Source: Mediannikoviicoccus vaginalis (GTDB lineage Bacteria; Bacillota; Clostridia; Tissierellales; Peptoniphilaceae). Taken from it: a stretch of DNA of 64,000 bases. Below are positions 42,197-50,803 of the stretch, piece by piece. Location of the stretch: positions 496,001-560,000 of the forward strand of contig NZ_CAKMRI010000001.1 of NCBI RefSeq assembly GCF_928097925.1, given 5' to 3'. How positions within the stretch are numbered: the stretch's first letter is position 1; the number at the start of each line of letters is the position of its first letter. The notes under the pieces are model-generated. The model made no database searches. It was not told where the DNA came from and saw only the letters and a program-made list of their open reading frames with translations. The position numbers and the translations under genes were made by a program.

Positions 42197-44572
42197 ATGT
42201 TTAGTTTTAAAAAAATTTATAAAAACAAAATCTGGGTATATATCTGTGTTTTCTTTGCTATTTTATCTATGGGGTACTTGTTAAATCAAAAAGGTTATGC
42301 TATAAAATCAGAAAAATTTTTAGCACAAAGCATCGAAAGACTCCCCTATAATTTTCTTGATTTCAAAATTAGATACAAAGAGACAAAAGATCTTGAACTA
42401 AAAAAAGAAATGGGTGTTTACATAGAAAAGTCTGATGCATTTTTAAACCATCTAAACATTGCCTATGGATATTTGTTTGCAAATGAAGAAGAAAATTATT
42501 ATGGTGAAATAGACAAGGCCTACTCCCTATTTGTAGAGCTTAAAGATATTGAAAAATCTCTTTTAGAAAAGTTTGATTCAGAGTATTCCATTGCAACTTT
42601 TTCAGATGAAAAAGGAGAAGTTGCAAACTTCATGAATTTATATAATTACCATAAAGAACATCATATTAATACACATCCAACTAGAGAGACTTTTCTTAGT
42701 CTGTTTGAAAGATCATGGGAGTTTATATTTAGTCCCCTATTCTTGCTCTTAATACTCTTTGTTGCAATTTTCGTAACAGAACTAAAACAGCTGGACTTTA
42801 AGGTGGATGATGCATCTTATGATTTTCCTAAAGAAAATTTAATGGAGAGTTTGAAGGTTATCTTTATACCATCTATTATGATTTTATCTTCAGCTCTTGG
42901 ATGCGCCATTATTTCAATTTATAGGAAGACTCCCTTTGGGAGTTTTAGGGAAATTCTAACCTATAATGTGCTTAAGGGAAACTCCTTTAGCATGACAAAT
43001 CCTGATGTGAATTGGGGAATATACCATAACTCATACATTTTGATTTTTTTACAACTTCTACTTACAACTACCCTATGCTTTTTAGTGATGTATTTGATTT
43101 ATAAGTTTGTAAGAAAGTTTTTAAATTTTGGTCTTTCCTTTTGTATAACATTTTTCATAGCATTTTTAATAATATTTTTGAGCCGAAGGTTTATAAATAT
43201 AGAATTTTACTTCTCCTTCGACTCTATAAAAATACTTTCAAGGATTATGAACCTAGTACTGCTTGTTGCCTTTGCGCTGTTTTTCTTCTATTTAAACTAT
43301 CTATTTAGATTTAACAGAGAACCAAAGTTCAACAGAAGTCGCTACTATGATTCTAAAAACATCAAGGGGCTCAAGTCTTTTGAAATTGTAAAGCTTAAGA
43401 GAAGTCAAATCTTAAAGTTTGTAAGTGTTTTTGTAATAATATCATGTGTAGTAATTTCATTTTCCTTTTCTAAAAGTTCTAAGAAATTAAAGGAAAAATC
43501 CTTAACAAATTTAGGACTTTTAATAAGCTCACAAGAGATGATTATGGAAGAATTTAAAGATATTCCAGAAGATCAGATGCTAAATAATCCAAAGAAGACA
43601 TTAGAACTTTTAAATAATTTAAAGGAAAGTTATTTAGAGAAAGATAAAAATCCTTCTAAGTACCTTGAAAATTATTTAAAGTACTATCTTGAAGGCGATA
43701 CCGTTCAACTTGGAAATGACAGCAATACAGATTCATTTGATAATTACAATATTGATAGAATAAGGTATTTTCTGGAAAACAAAATAAAACCAGATGATGA
43801 ATTTGGAACTAATGGCGACATGGCAAACCTATACGCCCAAAAGGATCCTTTAAATTTATACCTTTTAAATATGCACTATGGTAATTTTGAAGCGAGAGGT
43901 TTCGTGGGAGAGTTTATTAAAGCAAATAGAATTGGGTTTACTGCCCTTTCTCTACTAATCATCAATTCAATAATATCTTTAAAGATATGTGATGACTTTA
44001 AGAAAAATAAACCTGCACTGCTATTTACTTCTGGAGCTTCAAAAAGAAATATTTATATTTCAAAATTTGTAACCTCCATTTCCATAAGTTTTATCATGAT
44101 ACTTTTGATATATGCTTTACTTTTTATATTGGGATTTGTTAAAGGTGGTATTGGTGAATCTCTGTATCCCGTTATAAATTACTCACCTGTTAAAGGCACA
44201 GAAACTTTCATAGGAACAAATGTAGCTGCAGTAAGTATGATTCCTAAAGTAATAATCTCAAGTCTTTTGTTTTCACTAACAATGACAAGTTTTATATTTA
44301 TGGTTTCTTCAACTGGATATAAAAGTTCAAATGTAATTGGCGTGGTGCTTTCAATTACAGGTGTATTTATTGCAAGTAAAGGATTTTTAGGTAAATTTGC
44401 ATTAATAAATCCATTTACCTACTTTGACCCAATGCTATTTGCATCTGGTGGAATGAACTTTATAAACACCACAAGTTCAATTAACTTTTTATTTGGAAGT
44501 ATTGTTATGGCTGTTGAAAGCATATTGTTTTTTATAATTGGAGAATCTATTTTTAGTAGGAGGAGCTTATGA
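42197..44572 (+). CDS. Tandem ABC-2-like membrane protein, 791 aa
   Basis: A large membrane protein that appears to hold two similar halves. Half one: transmembrane helix at 12-30, extracytoplasmic part at 30-170, then helices near 178-196, 218-242, 278-303, 312-330 and 350-370. Half two: KLKRSQILKFVSVFVIISC at 399-425, extracytoplasmic 430-575, then helices near 577-596, 622-648, 678-704, 713-731 and 763-785. Each half has the layout of an ABC-2 permease with an enlarged first outer loop. The layout also resembles the large 'bacteriocin-associated integral membrane' proteins of lactococcin 972-type loci. It overlaps the ATPase gene by 4 nt and must be its permease partner. Confidence 0.8.
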   Translation: MFSFKKIYKNKIWVYICVFFAILSMGYLLNQKGYAIKSEKFLAQSIERLPYNFLDFKIRYKETKDLELKKEMGVYIEKSDAFLNHLNIAYGYLFANEEENYYGEIDKAYSLFVELKDIEKSLLEKFDSEYSIATFSDEKGEVANFMNLYNYHKEHHINTHPTRETFLSLFERSWEFIFSPLFLLLILFVAIFVTELKQLDFKVDDASYDFPKENLMESLKVIFIPSIMILSSALGCAIISIYRKTPFGSFREILTYNVLKGNSFSMTNPDVNWGIYHNSYILIFLQLLLTTTLCFLVMYLIYKFVRKFLNFGLSFCITFFIAFLIIFLSRRFINIEFYFSFDSIKILSRIMNLVLLVAFALFFFYLNYLFRFNREPKFNRSRYYDSKNIKGLKSFEIVKLKRSQILKFVSVFVIISCVVISFSFSKSSKKLKEKSLTNLGLLISSQEMIMEEFKDIPEDQMLNNPKKTLELLNNLKESYLEKDKNPSKYLENYLKYYLEGDTVQLGNDSNTDSFDNYNIDRIRYFLENKIKPDDEFGTNGDMANLYAQKDPLNLYLLNMHYGNFEARGFVGEFIKANRIGFTALSLLIINSIISLKICDDFKKNKPALLFTSGASKRNIYISKFVTSISISFIMILLIYALLFILGFVKGGIGESLYPVINYSPVKGTETFIGTNVAAVSMIPKVIISSLLFSLTMTSFIFMVSSTGYKSSNVIGVVLSITGVFIASKGFLGKFALINPFTYFDPMLFASGGMNFINTTSSINFLFGSIVMAVESILFFIIGESIFSRRSL

Positions 44573-45393
44573 TTGAAATAAAGAACCTTAATAAGAGTTA
44601 TGGAGAAAAGATAGTCTTAAACGATTTAAACTTAGAACTTGATAAACCTGATATATATGCTTTAGTGGGTCCAAACGGAACTGGAAAGACTACTTTAATG
44701 GATATAATGGCAAACTTTGTAAAGAGAGATTCTGGAATGGTTAAAATATGTAATATGGATCCTTCTGACTTTGCTGTATTTAAAAAATTATCCTATGCGA
44801 GAAATTTAAATATGCTCTACGACAATTTAACTGGCCTTGACCATCTTGAACTTGCAAAGAGTTTGATGAATGTAAGTGAAAGCGACTTTAATGATGCAAT
44901 AGACATCTTTGGAGTATCAGATTTTATGAAGAAAAAAGTTTCCACCTATTCCCTTGGTATGAGACAAAAGATGTTACTGACATACTTTTTTATAGGTGAC
45001 TACGATATTTACGTAATGGACGAACCTGTTACAGGTCTTGATCCATCTTCAATAATTCTACTTAGGGAGTATTTACATTATCTTAAGTCAAAGGGAAAGA
45101 TGGTTATACTTTCATCCCACACACTTTCAGAAGTTGATAAAACAACGGATGAAATATTATTCTTAGTAAATGGAAAAATATTAAGAGAAAATTTAAATTC
45201 TTTTGCAGTGGAAAATTATTTAATAAAAACAAATGTGAATTTAGACTATGAAAAGCGTAATGATTCATATTTCATTCCACATGATAAGCTTGACTTTGCT
45301 TTAAAGGAAATTTTTTCTAAAAATGGAAATGTCTATTCAGTTGAAAAATATTTAAGATCTACTGAAGACAGATACAAAGAATTATACGGATAA
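44569..45393 (+). CDS. ABC transporter ATPase, ABC-2 type
   Basis: A 274-aa ATPase with Walker A GPNGTGKTTLMD, signature STYSLGMRQKM (ABC-2 exporters often have YSLGM(R/K)Q), Walker B IYVMDEPVTGLDP and switch His in ILSSHTLSE. The last 65 residues form an extra domain. Overlap with the membrane protein (ATGA) shows coupling. The pair probably exports, or protects against, the small secreted protein made upstream; drug or lantibiotic self-protection ABC systems have the same architecture. Confidence 0.92.
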   Translation: MIEIKNLNKSYGEKIVLNDLNLELDKPDIYALVGPNGTGKTTLMDIMANFVKRDSGMVKICNMDPSDFAVFKKLSYARNLNMLYDNLTGLDHLELAKSLMNVSESDFNDAIDIFGVSDFMKKKVSTYSLGMRQKMLLTYFFIGDYDIYVMDEPVTGLDPSSIILLREYLHYLKSKGKMVILSSHTLSEVDKTTDEILFLVNGKILRENLNSFAVENYLIKTNVNLDYEKRNDSYFIPHDKLDFALKEIFSKNGNVYSVEKYLRSTEDRYKELYG

Positions 45394-45435
45394 AAAAAGA
45401 GGTATGTCAGAGTTAATAACTCTAACATGCCTCTT
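45392..45435 (-). terminator. Terminator of the antiporter gene
   Basis: A long stem (AAGAGG-ATG-AGAGTTA with its complement, 45397-45435) with seven A on its left, i.e. a U-run on the minus strand. It can also stop the plus-strand ABC operon. Confidence 0.85.
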
Positions 45436-47014
45436 ATTCTTCGTTAATTATTATTACCTCGTCACCTGGATATATTACGGTACTTCCCTGTGGAACGATT
45501 ATTTCTCCATCTTCTCTTTGAATCATTATAATAAGTTCTTTGTCCCCCATTGGTATTTCTGAAACCATTTTATTGGCCCATTTATGTTCCTTAGACAGTG
45601 TAATCTCGACAAGGTTATGTCCAGTCCTGTCAAAGTGGGTTTCTCCTCCAAGAACCACTATATCATTTTCTTTAATGACGGTGTTTCCCTTAGCAACCAC
45701 CGTTTTTCCTTCCCTTTCAATCTTTGCAACGATTATATTAAACGTATGGGTAAGTTCTTTTATCTGCTTACCAATCCATTTATTTCCTGGAAGTATTTTA
45801 GTTTGGATAAACCCAAGATCCGACTTATCTTGATAGTAATTAAAGGTCTTTAAAACCGTATCATTTGGTTCAAGCATATTTATTTTTTTTGTTACTATTG
45901 GCATTAGTGAACCTTGAATAAATGATGAAAATAAGCATATACCAAAGACTATGTGGAATATGTCTATTGATAGGCTTGCTCCCGAGTTTACCACAAGTAT
46001 TGCAAAAGCAATTGCCGCAGCTCCTCTAAGTCCTGCTAAGGATATTATCCCCAGTTGGCTCTTATCAAGCTTAAATGGCAACATCAAACCAATTACCGTT
46101 ACAGGTCTAATTATAATTGCCATGGCCATCATAATTATAAATGCTACAGGAAGAACTGCTATTAGCCTTTCTATATCGGATAAGAAACCAAGTAAGAAGA
46201 AAAGTCCAATTTGGACAAGTGATGATAGTCCATCAAAGAAAAACACTATATCTCTCTTACCTACAAACTGTTTATTTCCTATATAGATTCCAAGGATGTA
46301 AAGAGCTAGGTATCCATTTCCTCCAATCATTTCCGTCAAACTAAATGTACCAAGAACTATAGCTGCAAATAGCACAACTAATAGACCGTCATCTTGAAGT
46401 CTACCAAGATTTATAATCCTCATGTTAACACGGCCCATTATAAATCCTAAAACAACACCAAAGCTAACTTGTTTTAGTACCATTAATGGAACGGAAATAT
46501 CAGAACCTGCAATAAGCGCCAAAAACACCATGGTCATTGTATAGGCCGCCGGGTCATTGGATCCACTTTCAAGTTCCAAAAGTGGTGCAGTATTGTATTT
46601 TAAATTCAAATTCTTTGAAACAAGTATTGATGACACTGATGCAAAGTCGGTGGAACCAACCACTGAACCAAGTAGCATGGCTTCATAGAAGTCAAACTTA
46701 AGAATAAAATAACAAAATGCCCCTGTTAAAAGAGCTGTTACTACAACTCCAAGGCTTGAAAGTACTATGGCCGGCTTTGAAACGGGCTTTGCCATGTTCC
46801 AATTTGTACCAAATCCACCATAGAACATTATTATCATAAGTGACACTTTTGCTACTTTGTCAGACAATTCATAATTTGAAAAATTATATCCTAAAAGATT
46901 AAAAGACATACCAAGCAAAATAAATAGAAGTAGCGATGGTAGTCCAAACTTATCTGAAAATCTGTGGGCTACAAGAGCCAGTATTAAAACTAAAGTAATT
47001 ATTAATAAATTCAT
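45434..47014 (-). CDS. K+/H+ (or Na+/H+) antiporter, NhaP2/CvrA type
   Basis: A 526-aa CPA1 antiporter: about twelve transmembrane helices in residues 1-385, with the ion-site text LLGSVVGSTDFASVSSIL near 115 and LLELESGSNDPAAYTM near 145, followed by a cytoplasmic TrkA-C/RCK-C domain (NIIVAKIEREGKTVVAKG) and a further regulatory end (PQGSTVIYPGDEVIII). Met3 (47014) has AAGGA at suitable distance, whereas Met1 lies directly against it. It probably uses the membrane gradient for K+ or Na+ and pH control. Transcribed alone. Confidence 0.93.
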   Translation of the reverse strand: MNLLIITLVLILALVAHRFSDKFGLPSLLLFILLGMSFNLLGYNFSNYELSDKVAKVSLMIIMFYGGFGTNWNMAKPVSKPAIVLSSLGVVVTALLTGAFCYFILKFDFYEAMLLGSVVGSTDFASVSSILVSKNLNLKYNTAPLLELESGSNDPAAYTMTMVFLALIAGSDISVPLMVLKQVSFGVVLGFIMGRVNMRIINLGRLQDDGLLVVLFAAIVLGTFSLTEMIGGNGYLALYILGIYIGNKQFVGKRDIVFFFDGLSSLVQIGLFFLLGFLSDIERLIAVLPVAFIIMMAMAIIIRPVTVIGLMLPFKLDKSQLGIISLAGLRGAAAIAFAILVVNSGASLSIDIFHIVFGICLFSSFIQGSLMPIVTKKINMLEPNDTVLKTFNYYQDKSDLGFIQTKILPGNKWIGKQIKELTHTFNIIVAKIEREGKTVVAKGNTVIKENDIVVLGGETHFDRTGHNLVEITLSKEHKWANKMVSEIPMGDKELIIMIQREDGEIIVPQGSTVIYPGDEVIIINEE

Positions 47015-47096
47015 AGGCATTCCTTTCTATTTTAATATTATAACATATGTTATATGAAATATTAAAACCGTAGATTACTACGGCTTTAAACTAAAA

Positions 47097-48446
47097 TTAT
47101 TTTCTTTGGATAAATAACTCAAATTCCTCATTACTATTATCGAACTTAGAGTTCTCCACTGTTACTTCATATCCATCTTCAACCTTTTGCATATCATAGA
47201 AATCTTCAAGCTTTATCCATACATAATGGTAGCTGTTTTCTGTTTTGTATTTGATTTTAGTCAATAACTCTCCCCTATCGATGGATATTTTATCCAAATC
47301 AAATTGTAGATTTTCATACTCACTTTTATCCATATTTAAGATGTTAGGGTTGTAATCTATTTCCTTCATCTTTTCAGTATTGAAATACATATCTAATAAT
47401 GTATACTCTGCTACTTCAAATACCACAACTTCTGGTTTGAATATATTAAAATAGTATGGAAAGTTTATTACATTTTGATAATCATGTACATGCATATATT
47501 CTCTAAATGCATTGATGGGAAAGTTCAAAAATTTATTCATATAACTTCCTTGAAACACTAGTACTTTTGGAGTGTCTTTAACATTATCTAATTTGTTTAT
47601 ATAGTATCCAAAACCAGGATATGACTTGTCCAGCATAAGTTCTTTTGCGTATTCTTCATTTAGATTGTCTGGTTTTCTCTTTAATTTTAATTTTGGTACC
47701 TTTTCGTTTATAGGAAATTCTGATACTGGTAAGTATTCCTTTATTTCTTCTAAAGCAATAAACTCTTCTAAGTTATTAATATGAATATTTTTATTTTGTT
47801 TGCTTAAAGCTTCAAGCATTGCATTGTTACCATAAAATGCTCCCATATCATTCCAGTGATTGGCGTCATACTTTTTATTAAAGCCTTCAATGCCTTCTCT
47901 TCTAAGCTCAACCATTGTTTTTGTATTGTCTACATATTTTATATTTCTCTTATCAAGTTCATTAAAAAATAGGTCTACCCATGTTCTGTCGTAATTTATA
48001 CCATCTGCAATTTTTTCTGGATATATGGCGGGTTTAGCTGGATTAAATACAAATAAAAACGGTACATTTCTATCTTCACAATAGTTTTGAATTTCTAAAA
48101 CCATATCTGCAAAGACTATATGAAACTCACCGAAGTCATTACTGGTAGTTATTCCTCCGCCAAATATATATCCATCCTTGCCATATGTATAAGAAGGATG
48201 AACCATTTTATTAAACATCTTATCATTTAAAACTGTATAAGATTTAATCATCTTATCTCTAAAGCCAATTCTATCTTCAATGTACATTTCAATATTATCG
48301 CTTACACTTCCCTCTTGAGTAAAGGGATTTTTTGCAAGTTCTCTATTGTCAATGGAAGAAACGGAAGTTTTCCTGTCAAAGAAAACCAAAGGAAGTATTA
48401 TTATTGCAAAAAATATGATTGTTGTAATTATTTTTGTCTTTTTCAT
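47097..48446 (-). CDS. AlgJ/AlgX-like SGNH protein (DHHW family)
   Basis: A 449-aa protein with a single N-terminal membrane helix (TKIITTIIFFAIIILPLVFF) and an extracytoplasmic SGNH-hydrolase-like domain. SSIDNRELAKNP and FTQEGSVSDNIEMYIEDRI open it, VPFLFVFNPAKPAIYP near 145 and YDANHWNDMGAFYGN near 205 hold the likely catalytic Asp-His, as in AlgJ/AlgX acetyltransferases (the D-H-H-W motif is D-A-N-H-W here). It follows the MBOAT gene by 9 nt, the usual pair: MBOAT passes acetyl groups across the membrane, and this protein attaches them to a surface polymer. Confidence 0.9.
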   Translation of the reverse strand: MKKTKIITTIIFFAIIILPLVFFDRKTSVSSIDNRELAKNPFTQEGSVSDNIEMYIEDRIGFRDKMIKSYTVLNDKMFNKMVHPSYTYGKDGYIFGGGITTSNDFGEFHIVFADMVLEIQNYCEDRNVPFLFVFNPAKPAIYPEKIADGINYDRTWVDLFFNELDKRNIKYVDNTKTMVELRREGIEGFNKKYDANHWNDMGAFYGNNAMLEALSKQNKNIHINNLEEFIALEEIKEYLPVSEFPINEKVPKLKLKRKPDNLNEEYAKELMLDKSYPGFGYYINKLDNVKDTPKVLVFQGSYMNKFLNFPINAFREYMHVHDYQNVINFPYYFNIFKPEVVVFEVAEYTLLDMYFNTEKMKEIDYNPNILNMDKSEYENLQFDLDKISIDRGELLTKIKYKTENSYHYVWIKLEDFYDMQKVEDGYEVTVENSKFDNSNEEFELFIQRK

Positions 48447-48455
48447 AATACCCTC

Positions 48456-49940
48456 CTAATATTGAAAATATATGAATGGGCTATAGTTTGAATTTACCAT
48501 GAATAATAGAGAGATTACAAACATTGCCGTAATTATAATTTGATTGATAATATATAAACTCTTTTTTTCTAAGGCCTTTTTATAACTATTTTGTATCTTT
48601 GGTAACCCAAATACTGTTGAAGTTATAATGCCAATAATAGCTAAAAATATTATCCTTCTATCAAAATAGTATTGCCATGTGTAAGGAATATTATCAAAAG
48701 TTGTAACGCCAAACATAATCTTAATCCAGTTTTTAAATGAAGTCATGTCACTGAATCTAAATAATTCCCAACAAAAAAATGTAACACTCATGGCGTAAAG
48801 CCATTTAATAAACTTTGGAGTTTTTATATACCAATTCTTTTTAGAAACCAGTCTTTCTACTGCATTACATATACCATTTATCATTCCCCAAAGCATATAT
48901 GTCCATCCTGCTCCATGCCATACACCTGTGATTATGAATACTATTAAAATATTTATAATCGACCTCTTTTTCCCCTTTCTGCTTCCTCCCAGTGGGAAAT
49001 AGATATACTCTCTAAACCATCTTCCCAAGGATATATGCCATCTTCTCCAAAATTCAGTTATTGATAGGGAAATATATGGGAAGTTAAAGTTTTCAAAGAA
49101 ACTATAACCCATCATATTTGACATTCCAATTACAATATCGGAGTAACCTGAGAAATCAAAATAGATTTGTAGCATATAAAGTAGTGCTACACCCCAGGAA
49201 GTGAAGATGTCTATGGATCCATTTGCAGTTGCAATTAATCCACCAAATGTATCTGCTAGTATAAGTTTTTTAGAAAACCCAATCATAATCTTTGTGATAC
49301 CACGAGTCATTAGATCTATATTTATTTTTCTCTCATCAATCTGGTTTGAAAAATCTTTCCATAACACAATTGGCCCGGAAACGACTTTTGGAAAAAATAT
49401 TAAATAAAGGGCGCAGTCAATTAAGCTTCCTGATTTTGCATCTCCTCTGTATATATCCACCAAGTACGAAATGGCAGAAAAAGTAATAAATGAAATGCCT
49501 AGAGGAGCAATATAGTTCTTAGCCACAATGTCTGACTTAAAGAAAAAATTATAAAGTCTAGCTAAAATCCCCGTGTATTTAAAGTGTACCAAAGTATACA
49601 CAAGAAATATAACTCCAAGTGCCAATATTGGAACTGCCAAGGATATTCTTTTATTCCTTTCTCCCTCATAAACAACTAAATGTTTGTTCTTTTGTTTTAG
49701 AATTTCTATAATTTTCCCAAATAGGTAAACTATAAAAATATAGGCATAAAACCTAAAGATGTCATCAAATATTGCCCAAATATAAAAAATGCTACTTATT
49801 GCTATAACAGTTAGATCCAATATTCTAAATTTTTTTAAATTCTTAAATTTATTTTTAAATTCCAAAAAATAGACAAGATAGTAGAGTGCCATGCTTATTG
49901 GAAAAAATACAAAAATAAATGTTACTGTTGTAAATGACAT
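48456..49940 (-). CDS. MBOAT O-acyltransferase (AlgI/DltB-like)
   Basis: A 494-aa polytopic membrane protein with about eleven helices. AISYLVDIYRGDA, FPKVVSGPIVLWKDF, YFDFSGYSDIVIGMSNMMGY and FWRRWHISLGRWFREYIYFP are the MBOAT landmarks, and the catalytic His is in TGVWHGAGWTYMLWG near residue 315. It acts as the acyl-transferring channel for O-acetylation of an exopolysaccharide, teichoic acid or peptidoglycan. Upstream is an extended -10 box. The polymer itself is not identified; no glycosyltransferase cluster lies in the window. Confidence 0.94.
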   Translation of the reverse strand: MSFTTVTFIFVFFPISMALYYLVYFLEFKNKFKNLKKFRILDLTVIAISSIFYIWAIFDDIFRFYAYIFIVYLFGKIIEILKQKNKHLVVYEGERNKRISLAVPILALGVIFLVYTLVHFKYTGILARLYNFFFKSDIVAKNYIAPLGISFITFSAISYLVDIYRGDAKSGSLIDCALYLIFFPKVVSGPIVLWKDFSNQIDERKINIDLMTRGITKIMIGFSKKLILADTFGGLIATANGSIDIFTSWGVALLYMLQIYFDFSGYSDIVIGMSNMMGYSFFENFNFPYISLSITEFWRRWHISLGRWFREYIYFPLGGSRKGKKRSIINILIVFIITGVWHGAGWTYMLWGMINGICNAVERLVSKKNWYIKTPKFIKWLYAMSVTFFCWELFRFSDMTSFKNWIKIMFGVTTFDNIPYTWQYYFDRRIIFLAIIGIITSTVFGLPKIQNSYKKALEKKSLYIINQIIITAMFVISLLFMVNSNYSPFIYFQY

Positions 49941-50007
49941 AAGTCCTCCAAATTAATTCCATGAACGAAAGTTAAAAATTAAATTTTGTTTTCTGTTTAT
50001 AGTAAGT

Positions 50008-50016
50008 ATTATATCA
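50008..50016 (-). promoter_or_regulatory. Extended -10 promoter of the MBOAT operon
   Basis: On the minus strand TGATATAAT (TATAAT at 50008-50013). The -35 position has no good match. GGAGG and the ATG at 49940 follow. Confidence 0.5.
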
Positions 50017-50069
50017 TAGGTTAAAGGAGTATTTTTAATTCTAGTTTTTTAAATGCAAAATTATTCTAA

Positions 50070-50100
50070 AAACAAAAAGCCAGGTTGCCCTGGCCCTTTT
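50070..50100 (-). terminator. Terminator of the mprF operon
   Basis: On the minus strand GCCAGG, loop GCAA, CCTGGC followed by TTTTTGTTTTT, directly after the stop at 50102. Confidence 0.88.
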
Positions 50101-50101
50101 A

Positions 50102-50803
50102 CTAAATAGTAAAAATATATTCATCTTCCATTTTCAAATTATCTTCTTTTAGTACTTTCCCATGTTTTAGTAATAAAACTAATCCACAAGTCTTATCCCT
50201 TAGATAAAGCAAAATAGGTTTATCAAATATTTCGGAAATCTTTAAAAATTCTTTTTCTCTTTCTTTAAATTCCTCTTTACTTAAATTCCCCATACAGCAA
50301 AATAAATCTACTTCTGCGTCCATATTTATTAGTTTAGATAAGCTTGTTTCATCTAATAAATCAAAATAACTTACAACACCAACTTCACTATCTTTCACTC
50401 TAAAGCTATATAGTCTTTCTCCTTCGCGGTAGTCGGCACATGCATTTTTTGCTTTCCAGTGGGTGGAGTTTGTCCTGTAGTTAATTATTTCTTTTCCATT
50501 TTTTCCAAGTACGATGAAGGAATTGTAAAGGCCACCTTTAAAGTTTTCATAGTAGCCAAAACCAACTGCCATGTTTTTTTCCTTTAATGTATCTTTTATA
50601 CTTGCAATTTCCATACTATTTTGAAATCTAGCAATTTCCACATCATTTTTGTATTCAAAACTAAATGCTTCAAATCCCTGTAGAAAGCCTTCATTAAATA
50701 AAATCAAATCTACTTCACTACTGTCCTCGATTTCATTTAGTATAACTTTTAAATTATTTTCAATATCATCATAATTTTCTCTAATTGGTATTTTTATAAT
50801 CAT
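50102..50803 (-). CDS. Nitrilase-fold protein without catalytic triad
   Basis: A 233-aa protein with the carbon-nitrogen hydrolase layout: DLILFNEGFLQGF (first Glu of the Glu-Lys-Cys triad kept), NMAVGFGYYE, NSFIVLGKNGKEIINYR and a central EVGVVSYFDLLDE block. The Lys of YRKxH is replaced (INYRTNSTHWK) and the Cys of the normal G-x-x-I-C-Y-D is missing. The C-terminal segment is also short for the family (usually 260-300 aa). It is thus probably not an amidase. The ATG overlaps the mprF stop (ATGA), so it is coupled to lysyl-phosphatidylglycerol synthesis; a regulatory or binding role is possible. Confidence 0.75.
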   Translation of the reverse strand: MIIKIPIRENYDDIENNLKVILNEIEDSSEVDLILFNEGFLQGFEAFSFEYKNDVEIARFQNSMEIASIKDTLKEKNMAVGFGYYENFKGGLYNSFIVLGKNGKEIINYRTNSTHWKAKNACADYREGERLYSFRVKDSEVGVVSYFDLLDETSLSKLINMDAEVDLFCCMGNLSKEEFKEREKEFLKISEIFDKPILLYLRDKTCGLVLLLKHGKVLKEDNLKMEDEYIFTI

